NCBI GenBank assembly: GCA_028554755.1
Contig: JAPTOF010000017.1
Span: 2,542,001 to 2,606,000, forward strand
DNA: 64,000 nucleotides
Direction: 5' to 3'
From: Cordia subcordata
Taxonomy: Eukaryota > Streptophyta > Magnoliopsida > Boraginales > Cordiaceae
Shown: positions 34,755-46,038 of the stretch, piece after piece
Layout of the letters: every line of letters begins with the position of its first letter
Numbering within the stretch: the first letter of the stretch is position 1
Made by a program: the position numbers and the translations under genes
Notes under the pieces: generated by a model
Database searches by the model: none
What the model was told of the DNA's origin: nothing
Seen by the model: only the letters and a program-made list of their open reading frames with translations

Positions 34755-37700
34755 TGAGCAGTTAAAGTTGTTGCTTACTTGCTACTAACATATCCACAAG
34801 CAAGACTTAAGATGGTATAGAGTTCATTCCTCGTAATCTTTAAAAACTCATGGATTCAATGAACATATATAGATAAGTAATGGGATACCCTCACAAAAGT
34901 TTGGAGACGATGGACCTATTTGGATAGGCTTTTTCCCATGGAAAAGCACTTTTCCCCTGAAAAAAGCACATCTTTTTTGCAACATTTATTTGGATTAGAT
35001 TTCCAAAAATGTTGATCACAAAATATCTTGAGAGAAAAGTATTTCATTTCACACATTGTTTGTTACAATTATCAGGTATATATAAGCACCTGACTTCAAG
35101 AGTTAGTTAGTTGTAACTAACTATCAGTACAATCTGAGCTGTCAACTCATTTAATGAGTTGACTTTGACTCTACAAACAATAACTGCTCTACAGTATATA
35201 AACAACAACGATAACAATTTCCTATACTCTAACAGCCCCCCTCAAGCTGATCTCTGATGAGTAATCAAGGGCAGCTTGCTTCTCAAGTACTCAAATTGTT
35301 GTGTTGTGAGAGACTTGGTGAAGATGTCAGCTACTTGATCTTCAGAGGGAACAAATGAAATAGATAGCTTTTAGCAAAAACTTGCTCCCTGATGTAGTGA
35401 TAGTCTAATTCAATGTGCTTAGTTCTTGCATGAAAAATAGGATTAGTGGGAAGAGCTAAGGTAGAGACATTATCACAAGCTAGAGTAGGAACAGAAACTG
35501 AGATATGTAAAGCTTGTAGAATATAAGTCAACCAAGTTATCTCTGCAGCAGTAGTTGCCATTGACCTATACTCTGCTTCTGTACTGGATCTAGCTACTGT
35601 AGGTTGTTTCTTACTGCACTATGATATTAGATTATGATCTAAGAATATACAAAAACCAGTAGTTGATTTTCTGTCAGATGTGTCACTTGCCCAGTCACTG
35701 TCTGAGTATGCTGCAAGATTTAGTGGACCTGGAGTGAGCCCATAGATAAAGTCCCTTTAACATATTTGAGCACTCTTTTCAAAGTAGCGAAGTCTGCATT
35801 TGTAGGTTAATGCATCTTCTGGCACAGAGTATTAACAGCAAATTGTATATCAGGCCTTGTTATAGTGAGATATTGTAAGGCACCTATTAGACTTCTGAAT
35901 AAGGTAGGATTACTGAAAGGCTCACTAGCATTTGCAAACTGCTTGACATACTTAGAAACAGTAGGAGTGGAGACAGATTTGCATCCAGACATGCCTGCTT
36001 TTTGTAGTAGGTCCACTGCATACTTCCTTTGATGTAACAAGAGCCCGGAATTTGTTTCTTGGACCTCAAGACCTAGGAAATATGATATCCTTCCTAGGTA
36101 CTTCATTGCAAAATTATTATTCATGACTGAAATCAATTGAACAATGGCTTCAGGTGATGAGCCAGTGACAAGTATATCATCTACATAGACAAGAAGAATA
36201 ATAGTATGTGTAGATGTCTGAAGAGTAAACAATGATGTGTCAGTTGATGTTGTAACAAACCCTTGCTGCAGAAGAAAAGAAGATAGCTTGGCATATCAAG
36301 CCCTAGGGGCTTGTTTAAGGCCATATAGTGACTTATGGAGTTTGCAGACAAAATGTGGCCTTGTAGGATCTTGAAACCCCTGAGGCTGTTCCATGTATAC
36401 TGTTTCCTCTAAGTCCCCATGCAAAAAAGCATTAGATATATCTAGCTGATGTATCTGCCAACCATAATGTAGAGCAAGAGACAAAACAATCCTAATTGTA
36501 GGAGCCTTAACCACTGATTGAATGTTTCAGAGTAGTCCAATCCATGTTCCTGATGAAAACCCTTTGCTACCAACCTGGCCTTATATCTAGCAACTAAACC
36601 ATCAGGTTTTCTTTTGATTTTGAACACTGACTTACACCCTATAGGTTGTCTATCAGTGGGAGAAGGTACTAGACTCCAGGTTTGTTGATTCATGAGAGCA
36701 TCATATTCCTCCTTCATTGCAGCTTGCCAACATGGCAATGTAGAAGCCTATCTATAAGTTTCAAGCTCAGATTCAGTAGAAATGAGCTCTAAAGAGTGTA
36801 AAGGATACAATGGTGGTGGAAGAGATCCAGTTTTGGATCTGGTCATCATGGGATGTGTATTGTGAGGAGAAGTTATGGCAATAGAAGACTAAGAAACTGA
36901 ACCAGTGGATGAATTATGAGAGGAGTCAAGAGACTCGGAGGAAGATGTACCACGCTGGTGAATATCTGTGTTTGGATGGTGGTTAGTGAGAGTTTGAGTA
37001 TAAGTGATAGACTGACCTAGGCTATTAGCCTGATGTGAATGGAGATTTGAAAATGACTGAGTGGAGGATGTAGAATGGACATAAGTAGGAAAACTTGGCA
37101 AAGAATCCACCACGGAAGTCTCTGAAGCTGATTCAGAGAGGGAGACTCTAAATGGGAACTGTGCCATAGTAAGATTTGGTAACGACTGAGATGAGCTGGC
37201 AAAAGGAAAAGTTTCTTCAACAAATTTAACATGTCTAGACAGATAAACTCTATTAGTGTCTAAGTCCAGACATTTATAGCCCTTAGTAGTGAAAGAATAC
37301 CCTAAGAGGACACATGGCTTAGTCTTATTCTCCAATTTGTGCGCAGTATATGACCTAAGCCAGGGAAAACATAAGCAGCCAAACACTTTTAAAACACTGC
37401 AATCAGGTAATTCTGCATATAAGCACTCAACAGGTGATTTATTTGATAAGTTAGGTGTTGGAAGCCTGTTAATCAAGTAGTTAGCTGTGGCTAAGGCTTC
37501 CAGCCAATATTTGGAAGGCATACAACTATGATTAAGTGAGGCTAAAGTGGTCTCAATCAGGTGTAGATGTTTTCTTTCCACTTTCCCATTCTATTATGGG
37601 TTATAAGGACAAGTAGTGTGATGAATAGTCCCCAAAGACTGAAGATTGGACTAAAACTGGTGATTAATGTATTCACCACCATTGTCAGTCCTGAACATTT

Positions 37701-40700
37701 TGATATCAGTATCAAATTGTGTTTTTACCATGGAGTGAAAACTTAAAAAGGTAGTGTAAGCCTCACTTTTTGCTTTCAGAGGATAAATCCAAGAGAACTT
37801 AGTAAAGTCATCCAGAAAAATGATATTGTATTTATATTTCATACAAGATTCAACAGGAGATGGTCCCCATACATCGGAACGTACTAAAGCAAATGGCTTA
37901 GAAGTCTTTGTAGTAGACCTAGGAAAAGGTAGCTTGTGAGCTTTGGTTACAAAACAATCATTACAATGTGCAGAAAAATAGCCTAGCTACTTATTTATGA
38001 TAGAAGAAACAACAGTAAACACTTGTTTAGCAGGATGCCCCAACCTCAGGTGCCATTTTCTACCAACAGTTGCTTCTGAGTTGGTGCAAACACAATGGAA
38101 AGCAGTAGAGTTGGATGAAGAAGTGATGAATGACTGTTTTGCAGTAGAAGGATGCAACTGGAATGGAACAGGATAGAGGCCTCCTTCACAGGGCCCCTCG
38201 AAGAGTACCAAATTGAAGTGATTGTCCAGAATGATCACCTCCTTGGAAGAAAACACAATGGTACAATTGTTATCCTTGGTTAGTTGATAGACAGATAACA
38301 GATTTGATGATAAAGTAGGCACATATAACAGATTAGAAACAACAAGGTTAGCAGAGGATGTCTTAAGAATACCAGAACCAATATTTTGGATAGGAAGTTG
38401 AGCACCATTTCCTACTACCACTGAGGAAGAACCTGTATAGACTTGAGGCTGATGAAGTTGTGTGTAACCAGAGGTAACATGACTTGTGGCTCTTGGGTCC
38501 AGATACCAGGGCTTTGGAGTTGAATTAGTGACCTATTCAGTAGTAGAAACCTGTGCAGTCAGTGCAATTTGTGTTGGCTTCTCATAGTAGTAATTGTCTA
38601 TGTCAAGCCTATGCCAACACTGTAAGGCATGATGATTAGGCTTGCCACAGATTTGACAATATAGTCTGGATCCTGAAGGAGCTTGATGTGATGGATTAGA
38701 AGTAGAAATGTTCCCAGTCCTGCCTTGACCCCTCTGTCCCCTGTCTCTATTATTGAATGATTTACCCCTGCCTCTGCCTCTCTGAGAGCTAGTGTTTGCA
38801 TACAGGGCAGTTTGAAGATCTGAGGAAGAGGAGTCTGACAGCTGCATCTTATTATTGAAAGTCAGATTGATTTCTTCATTAAGAAGAAGACTAGTGAGTT
38901 CAGGAACTCCAATAGGCTCTGGCCTTACTCAAATAGTGTTTCTAATAGAATCAAAAGCTGATGGCAGACCTTGAAGTATATGGTAAACTAGATCTTCCTC
39001 CTTAAGTGGTTCACTGGCTGCAACAAGGTGATCAGCTATGGCCTTCACCTCATCAACATAAACCTGAATTGTTTTGGATCCTTTGGAAATGTTCATCAAT
39101 TTATGCCTGAGATGATAGACCTGAGATCTGCTGCTAGTTTGAAACCTTTTTTCAATTGCACTCCAAATTTCAAAAGAGGTAGGAAGATGATAAATGTGTG
39201 AATATAGAGAAGAGGTCACAGAAGCATACAAACAAGATTTCAGATACTCATCAGTGGTTTGCCACACAGCATAATCAGGATTAGAAGAAATAGATCATCT
39301 GGTTCAGTGATGGTAGGAGAAGGACATGATACCAGTCAAGTCAAATGATTGAAAAGCTTACAAGCCTTCAAAAAACCTTGGAATTCTGTTTTCCAGAACA
39401 GATGATTAGTAGTGTCCAGTTTAATTGTTACATAAACTGGAAAATGCTGAAGAAAAAGCTTCACAACTGGAGCAACTGCCTCATCAGATAGTAAAGCCAT
39501 GAATTAGGGTTTGTCGCAGAGTAAGATTTGATCAAAAAAGGAAATATGAAGTGAGAATCAAAATAATAAACCAGCAGATTGATTCGCACTGAGGAGATGA
39601 GTAAGTTGATATAATTTGAGATCTGGATGTAGAGATATGAAGAAGTTATGAGAAATCAATGATGTGCAAAACCCTAATTATGAAGCTGAAGAAAAAATTT
39701 TTAAGAATTTTGTGTTTTTGGATGATAAGAAGCACAGCTTATTGATTGTTTGTGCTTCGCTTGATTGAGACAGACCTAAGCATAAGTAGAGATCAGAGTT
39801 TAGTAGCCATGGAAGCCATGGTTATGGAGATTCAAGCTTTGAGAAGAGAGAGAAGACTCGATCCCTGCTTTGGATACCATGACAAAATATCTTGAGAGAA
39901 AAGTATTTCATTTCACACATTGTTTGTTACAATTATCAGGTATATATAAGCACCTGACTTCAAGAGTTAGTTAGTTGTAACTAACTATCAGTACAATCTG
40001 AGCTATCAACTCATTTAATGAGTTGACTTTTACTCTACAAACAATAACTGCTCTACCGTATATAAACAACAACAATAACAATTTCCTATACTCTAACAGT
40101 TGAAACTCCAAAAAGGCTCAATTTCAGCTTTTTCTAAAAGTCAAAAATTTTAGCTTCGAAAAAGCGCTTTTTTCTAAAACTAAAGTACTTTTTTCAAAAG
40201 TTTTAAAAAGAAGCGCTTTTGATCCCAATCACAGGGACACAAGATAGGCACGCTCAACAACACATGTAGATGCACGCAATGGTGGACCCAGGATTTTCAA
40301 TTAGAAGTGGCAAAAAAGCATCTAAATCAAATAACAACTAGGGTCAAGTTTTCAATCCAAATTACAAAATAGTCACTTCTAAAATAACAATGAACTATAA
40401 AATAAGATTTATATATAAGTAAAACTTAAGTTTTCAGAACCACTGAATATAAATAAATCACGAAAGAACAAAAATATGAAAATTGTATTTTTACATTAGG
40501 TATTGTAAATTGTGCTCAACGTGTTTTCATTCTTTCAAATTCTTCAATCACTAATTCAGTGTCAAAAGCTGTCTATATCAATGACAAAAAAGTAATAACT
40601 ATAATAATAATGAAAAAAGAAAAGTCTATTTTTAATGGTTTAGAAGATTGCTCTGTGATGATATATGCTTTTATTTGTCCACTTTAATGTTAAGTTTATT

Positions 40701-43700
40701 TTTTCACCTTATATTCCAAGTTCTAGATCAATGACAAAAAAACTAATAACAATTATAGTAATAATAAAGAATAAGAAAATCCTTATTTTTTACACAATTA
40801 ACAAGAATGAAAAAATAAAATAATTAATTCACCAAAAATACATAATTAATTCACCAAAATTGAAGTGAAAAATACTAACTTGGTTCACAAGGCAAGAAAT
40901 TTCGTAACTTTCATGATGGTGATTGCTAAACAACATTATAACTTGTGAGAACTAGTTAAAATAATAAATATTTAATAAAATTTAAAAAACTGAAAAGAAA
41001 GTGGTTCATGAGAACTTAAAAATTTTTTAAAAGAAGAGTGATTTATAATTATATAAGAACCTAGATTTCTTTTTCTTTTTAATGTCAAATGTGTTGATGA
41101 CGAGTGATGGCTGCTGATGACTTTTGTGTTTTAAGTGCTTTGTTGAATAGTTGAAATTTCAGGCTTCTTAAAAAAACTGAATTTGAACTTTTTTCAATGT
41201 CAATCCAATTACTTATTGCAAAAAAAAAATTGTCTTTTCTCAAGAAAAAAGGTCAATCCAAACTGGGTTAGTTGATACAATTGACCAATAGATGGTGGCA
41301 ATTTGAGAATGTGCAATTGATCATTTGATTGGATGGGGGCAATTTGAGGATGTGCAATTGATTGGGAGTTAACTAGAACTAGCACTAACAAAACTGTTGC
41401 TTTTGCTTATAAAAGAATAACAAGCAAAAGATGCACGCAGGAATCGAACTCATAACCTTCTATCCACATAACATACGCATGACCACTAAGCTATCTCAGC
41501 ATATGTTGGTTACTAAGGGGTGGCGAAATATATATTTAAATGCGTTTAACTTACAAAAGTAAAAAATAAATAAAAAATATTAAAACTGAGGGGTGGCGGC
41601 CGCCATCGTGCGCCACCACAATCGGTCCGCGCCTCATGCACAAAAAGAGAGCAATAAGATGATTCATCAATAAATTGAAAGAAATAGTAATTACAAGATC
41701 AATTGGCATTTCAATGTGAAGAAGAATATGCAAGGGATCTGCGCAATGTTGCTGAAGGTTTGCTTTAGTCGATACAGACAGAGAAAAAAATTTGGATTAA
41801 CAGGCAATCTGATGAAATCTCATTGAGAACTACATATAGGGCATAGAGAATATCACAAAATAATAAGCTACTAATGACATCAGATAAGCTTAAGAATCAA
41901 CTAAGGAGCGATAGGTGCTAGAAAAGTTATGAGATCCAAAATTAGAAGATTCCAGGACTCATCAAGAGTCAACTTGACACACAGTAAAACAGAAAAGAGA
42001 ATTACACTCTTCAAAATGATAAAACATCAAGAAGCTAAACCTAACTTAATTTTTATCCAGATTAAACATTTCAGACCAGATAATCTCCATTAATTTCAAT
42101 GTGAGGTAGCATGCACCAAAGTATCCAAACCAACCATAACAAGTGGCTGATCCGGAAGTCCTGATGATGATGATGACATATGAGTATGACACGTGCAGGA
42201 ACTTAAGATGAATTCATGAGAGAGAGAGTTGAGACCGCACTCTGTGCAAAAGTCACTTCCCTCAAAATATGTAATGTACAACAACAATGATTTATATAAC
42301 AACTATTTCTTATTTCTTAAACCATTAACACTCTTCCATGGACAGAAACAAGATTTGCAACTTTAGTGCAACAAGTCATGACATTAATAATAAAGCAAGT
42401 AGAAGAAAGACATTACTGAACCATGTCTGGTCAACTATCTTAATATTTCACCAAACTTGCAACGGCGTGGTGCATGCAATTAGCAAGATGCGCATTTTCA
42501 GAACAGCAAGGTTCACCAGACAAACAAAAGGAAACATTAATGAAAAAAATGAGACTGAAAAGCACTCGCATCAACTATACCTCTGGACTCCACACTGCAC
42601 ATTGCTGATGAACCCAGATTCCAGCTATGCCAAAACGATCATTTATGGGACCTAAGAGACGTCCAAGCCAGCCAGGTTCATCACCAAATCCATCCCATAT
42701 GTCATAGGTGGGTTCTTCAGAAGCAGAAGACCCACTGTATGCCTCACTGTCACTACCAGCGCCATCCTGCTTCATCTTTTTTGGAGGCTTGCCATCATTA
42801 CCTGTCCCACACAAACCACAGTGTCTTCCCTCCTTAATCCGCAGCTTTCCAGATGGACCATCAGAAGTATAATCCTTCTTTCTCAACTTCTCAAAGGTCT
42901 CGTTTTCCAATGGTTTATCAGAACGCCGTCCATCTTTATCCGCATCAACCGTGGATTCATCAACTTCCATAAGATTCACCTGGTTTACACCAACAGTACA
43001 TGCTTGCTTTTCTGCCTCCATGTCCTGCTCAATGATTTCTAGCTTCTCCCCCTGGCATTCTTCTAATTGTTTATCAGCTTCAGTTTCACTTTTCCCTATA
43101 TTAATCAACTGCGAAAGTACATTATCATCATTCCCTTTGCTATTATCTCTGCATTCAGTTTTATCCCTCAAAAGCAATTTAGCTCCTTCATCCCTCAGTT
43201 CTGATACCTCCCTCTCACTACTCTCTTTGTCATCCTCCACAGGACACCCTAAATCAACCTCCTTATGCTCATTTCGGGGAACATTTGAAGCTTTAACTCG
43301 CCCTGGTCTCTGCGACTTCACAACAGTTGATTTCTCAATGACCATCTCGTCTTTCATCTCATTCTCATCAAACTCTCGAGCCTCTGAACTTGATTCTTCA
43401 TTCCCTCCCTCCAACTCATCAAACAGTTTCCTTTTACCTTTAGGCGATGAAATCTCTCTCTCCTTCACTTTGAAACCCACACTTTTACCCCTAGTTCTCA
43501 ACCTCGACTGCCATGCGCCCGAACCTTCTGCAAAATCCCTTGAAACTTTATGAGCCAATTCCCTCTTAATGCCAGCTTCTCTCTTTACACTATCAACACT
43601 ACTCACCCCATTTCTCTTCTCAATCTTCCGCCTCTTCTTTGCAGGTGGAGGCGATGTATCCAGCAACTCCGGAGGCCTACGAACCCTACCGCTACGACGC

Positions 43701-43870
43701 AGCTCTGTTTCATCCGCTCCAACATTAAGCTCACTTGGCTCTGTTGCTCCCACCCCACTGTGACTCTTACTATATGCTTTCTCACAGATTGCATCAAGCC
43801 TTTTGTGCTTCTTCCTGCCCAACTTATCTTTCCGCCTCTCCTCACCTGACACAGACTGCCCCAATCGCAT
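27567..43870 (-). CDS. AAA-ATPase with extended PHD finger, ATAD2/Yta7-like, no bromodomain (6 exons)
   Basis: Exons are 43870-42581, 34510-34370, 34213-32458, 31445-31144, 29664-28787 and 28695-27567, with phases consistent throughout, giving 1831 residues. There is an NLS-like [13 protein letters not shown] (about 74-86) in a charged N-terminus. An extended PHD finger (about 351-501: C-x2-C, H421/C424, several C-x2-C pairs, C496/H499) is split over exons 1-3. AAA module 1 has Walker A GYPGTGKT (630-637), Walker B FFDEID (692-697), GATNRPD (735-741) and RRPGR (748-752). AAA module 2 is degenerate (GNPRSGQRH, 1015-1023; later IYMPRMDLW). The tail has CLYHCCSEC (1670-1678). Known relatives remodel nucleosomes or bind chromatin; a nuclear role is inferred. 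The start at 43870 is the first ATG of the frame (an upstream extension begins with TTG). A 5' UTR intron at about 43891-44258 is possible. A copia element lies in intron 1. Confidence 0.9.
29665..31143 (-). other. Intron 4 of the AAA-ATPase gene
   Basis: 1479 bp with donor GTGAGT and acceptor AACAACAG. It joins ...SLMIL to ATSEV..., reconstituting the LMILATSEV motif of the second AAA module, which supports these splice sites. No repeats of note. Confidence 0.8.
31446..32457 (-). other. Intron 3 of the AAA-ATPase gene
   Basis: 1012 bp, donor GTATGT, acceptor GTGGCAG. It splits a Met codon (A|TG) and joins TQLL to MRCASLPSC. No other feature seen. Confidence 0.8.
32458..34213 (-). CDS. Exon 3 of the AAA-ATPase gene (main AAA module)
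   Basis: A 1756-bp exon with acceptor ATTATAG at 34214 and donor GTATGT at 32457 (phase 1 exit). It encodes the last zinc ligands of the ePHD finger, a coiled, charged linker, all motifs of the first AAA module and the first part of the degenerate second module. Confidence 0.9.
34370..34510 (-). CDS. Exon 2 of the AAA-ATPase gene (ePHD core)
   Basis: A 141-bp phase-0 exon with acceptor TTTCAG at 34511 and donor GTTAGT at 34369. It encodes 47 residues including the C-x2-C and C...C...H ligands of the extended PHD finger ([20 protein letters not shown]). Losing this exon, for instance through retrotransposon-induced mis-splicing of the 8-kb intron before it, would keep frame but destroy the finger. 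Confidence 0.9.
34722..34754. repeat. (GAA)n microsatellite in intron 1
   Basis: About eleven uninterrupted AAG/GAA triplets, preceded by a long A/T run. Confidence 0.95.
35016..35234 (-). repeat. Copia 3' LTR
   Basis: 219 bp; + strand starts TCACAAAATATC (the TG terminus has mutated to TC) and ends CTCTAACA. The preceding polypurine tract reads AGCTTGAGGGGG on -. Confidence 0.93.
35325..39500 (-). pseudogene. Copia gag-pol reading frame, broken by stops and frameshifts
   Basis: The gag ATG is at 39500; gag core [20 protein letters not shown] begins near 39265. The zinc knuckle [14 protein letters not shown] is near 38610-38650. The protease motif near 38490 reads [11 protein letters not shown], with DPR where DSG is expected. 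The integrase pre-domain [10 protein letters not shown] is near 38050. The DDE triad region includes [14 protein letters not shown] (37800), RTDNGGEY (37680) and the E of KVERKH (37575). RT begins near 36740 ([16 protein letters not shown]), with [16 protein letters not shown] and the intact polymerase box YVDD at about 36180. RNase H is at 35700-35400. Stops occur near 39335, 38929, 38533, 37987, 37651, 37580 (two), 36889, 36296, 35807 and 35620, plus frameshifts. It cannot encode its own proteins. Confidence 0.9.
39867..39879 (-). other. Copia primer-binding site
   Basis: The minus strand reads TGGTATCCAAAGC directly after the LTR end. It resembles the initiator tRNA-Met site TGGTATCAGAGC usual in plant copia elements but has a few mismatches. 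Confidence 0.7.
39880..40098 (-). repeat. Copia 5' LTR
   Basis: 219 bp with intact TG...CA ends (+ strand TGACAAAATATC...CTCTAACA). It carries TATATATA-type candidate TATA boxes on - (near 39945). The PBS follows directly on the minus strand (TGGTATCCAAAGC). Confidence 0.93.
40241..42580. other. Distal part of intron 1
   Basis: AT-rich. GTGGACCCAGG near 40285 and GGTCCGCGCC near 41625 are roughly inverted and might delimit an old hAT-type element containing the tRNA-like fragment. This is weak. Confidence 0.35.
41435..41507 (-). mobile_element. tRNA-derived SINE-like fragment
   Basis: The minus strand reads TAGCTTAGTGGTCA (A box-like, 41480-41493) and GAGTTCGATTCCTGC (B box-like, 41438-41452) at roughly tRNA spacing. 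Acceptor-stem pairing is absent, so it is not a working tRNA gene. Confidence 0.5.
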
Positions 43871-44530
43871 GACCAGAATCACCAATCTTCTATACAATTA
43901 CAAATAATCCTCCTTCCCCAAAAACACATATATATTAGTATGCAATCGTAGACATATCTTTCTATGACCAAAATGGTATTAAATAATCATGTTATTCTTT
44001 CCACAGAGTCTCTGAAAATATGCAAATTAAAGGCAATCACTCTATATATCAGCATATATATATCAATAGACATACATTCCTACATTAATACATAAGTACA
44101 TACAAATATACATACAGGTTACATATCAGTGTATATATTTATAAGTAAATAAATATTAATATGAGCAAAAGGGTATTGAATAATCGTGTTATTTGAACAA
44201 TTGGCTGTCTGAAAAATCTGTCAATTGAAGGCAATTAAGCAATAGAATAAACTGACCTTTGATAGTTGATCAAGACGAAAATGAAACCCTAGACAACATT
44301 TTTGATTTGAAGTCAAGATTTTGAATTTTTTATGCTTTCATAATGTTGTAAAATTATTTTTTTTAAGTTTTTTTGGGGATTTTCCTTCTCTTTTCTTAAG
44401 GTTTTTGGTGATTCTCTTCAATGGCTGTTTTTATTTTTTCCTCCGAAGTGTTTTTGCTGTTTTATATCAGGGGGAGAAAGACTAGGGCGGAGGTGTTCTA
44501 GTGCTCAGAGTCGCAGATAAAATTTTAATT
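43871..44530 (-). promoter_or_regulatory. 5' leader and promoter region of the AAA-ATPase gene
   Basis: No ORF. A possible 5' UTR intron runs on - from donor GTCAGT at 44258 to acceptor TATAG at 43891. Farther out is a slightly GC-richer patch around 44490-44580 with ACGCGCG near 44545, the likely core promoter area. All of this is inference. Confidence 0.35.
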
Positions 44531-45182
44531 TTGGGGATTACGAACACGCGCGTCTAAGAGCGTGATAAGCACGTTGCAATGGTAACTTGGTAAAGGCGAG
44601 TTTGGCATTCAATTGAAAAATTCAATTTTATGAAAAAATCTTTACAAAATAAATTTTTAGTCAAATGGACTTTTAGTGAAAATAAAAATATATTTTATTA
44701 TTTTTTTATGAAATGAACTTTTACATAGTATTTGATTTTATATTTGAAAATAATTATTAATTGCATAAATTACTGAAATGAACATTTTGAAATAATATTG
44801 TTGGTTTTCTATAACATACTATTTTATTCATATTTCTATTTGTTTGAAAAAACTCTTTAAAAAATTATAGTTATAATTCAAAATATTAAAACAAAAATAA
44901 AATATCTTAGCAAAAATAAAATAATATATTATTATAATTTGATGAGAAGCTAAGAACACCGAATTAAATAAAATAGGGATAGCAAAAAGTGGGGTGGCTA
45001 TTATGCATATTGAAAATTTAAAGGGAATATTTTTGTTCAAAAAATATATTAAAACACTATTGGCAAAAAAGCAAACACTGTTTAGTCTCAAAACTCAATT
45101 GACTTTTAATCAAAATTAACCTTTAAAATGTAAAGCCTAACACCCATATTTCCTTCAAATGAACTTTTAAATTTTAAAAAGT

Positions 45183-45213
<31 letters not shown>

Positions 45214-46038
45214 GATAGATAGATATGTATGAGTTAAACCTTTTTAAATATTGTGAGAGTGTCCTGTCAGCGCTTATATAGTATGGTTATTTTATTATTT
45301 ATTATTTCTTATCTTTATGAATATACATTATTAGTTTTAATTGAAATATTAAATGATCAATCAATTAATACTTAAGATAAAATTCAATTGTGAATTCTAA
45401 CAGATTTATTTTTTTATCTATTATGTATATATATTATTAGCATTAGAAATTTAATTTTCACTAAACTAATTCTTAAATAATATTCATTTGTGAAATCCAA
45501 GTAAATTTAATGTTTACCATTAAAAAATACTTTTTTTGAGCATTATAAGAGTGTTATATCAACACTTATATGGCAATGAATAATTTTTTATTAGCTTATA
45601 TAATAAATTATTATTTATTATTGGATGTAATAAATTATTAATTAAAAATTTAAATAATCAATCAATAAATGCTTAAAATATAATTCATTTGTGAACTTAA
45701 AAAGGTTCATTTATTACCATTTATGGATATATATATATATATATATATTTAGTTTTAATTTAGAAATTTAGTTACTAATAGATTAATGCTCAAAAGCCTT
45801 AATGTATTTTTCATTTGTGAATTTGAAAAATTAAACATTAGTAAATTTAACATTTATTATTTAAAAAAATCCGTGCGAAGCACAGAATATTCATAATTAA
45901 ATTCTTTATATGTTATTGAAATTAAATAAATGCAACTTAATTTAACATTTTTAATTAAAAAAAATCCGCGCTCCGCTCTAGTTTCTTCAAAATGAAAAAC
46001 CAAACTGGTTCTAGGAGTTCTAGGTGATGAAGTGAGAG
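44531..46038. other. Very AT-rich intergenic region with Helitron-like remnants
   Basis: Contains a (TA)n(GATA)n tract at about 45188-45225, a (TA)n tract near 45730-45750, and two short GC-rich hairpin-like motifs, CCGTGCGAAGCACAG (45871) and CCGCGCTCCGCTCTAG (45966). The second, ending in CTAG followed by T, is what a Helitron 3' terminus looks like, but no 5' end was found. Confidence 0.4.

Larger units (their letters stand above)
35016..40098 (-). mobile_element. Complete Ty1/copia retrotransposon with target-site duplication
   Basis: Two 219-bp LTRs (35016-35234 and 39880-40098) match except for five substitutions by eye (about 98% identity). A perfect 5-bp duplication GTTGA flanks them (35011-35015, 40099-40103). 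On - the order is LTR, PBS (39867-39879), gag, protease, integrase, RT, RNase H, polypurine tract (35235-35246), LTR, which is copia order. Total 5083 bp. It is inserted in intron 1 of the AAA-ATPase gene in the same orientation as that gene, and inside a MITE. Confidence 0.95.
34911..40240. mobile_element. hAT-like MITE, family M1 copy 2, split by a copia element
   Basis: The left half, 34911-35015 (GGACCTATTTGGATAGGC...), and the right half, 40104-40240 (ending ...AAGCGCTTTTGATCCCAATCACAGGGAC), have inverted-complementary ends. They resemble the MITEs at 15787 and 46039. Together they make about 240 bp, the family size. The copia element with its GTTGA duplication sits exactly between them. 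Confidence 0.65.
34511..42580 (-). other. Intron 1 of the AAA-ATPase gene, enlarged by transposons
   Basis: 8070 bp, donor GTATAG at 42580, acceptor TTTCAG. It contains a (GAA)n tract (34722-34754), a MITE interrupted by a complete copia element (35016-40098), a tRNA-derived fragment (41435-41507) and a GC-rich palindromic patch (41580-41612). About 5.1 kb of its length is the copia insertion. Confidence 0.85.

Noticed and set aside
41435..41507. Functional tRNA gene
   Set aside because: A and B box-like words are present, but no acceptor stem or cloverleaf can be formed.
42951..43849. Long + strand frames (about 200 and 99 codons) opposite exon 1 of the AAA-ATPase gene
   Set aside because: They are antisense shadows of a charged coding exon, serine/leucine-rich without domains.
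43871..43897. Upstream extension of exon 1 of the AAA-ATPase reading frame
   Set aside because: The extension begins with TTG, not ATG. The ATG at 43870 is the first standard start and gives a plausible N-terminus.
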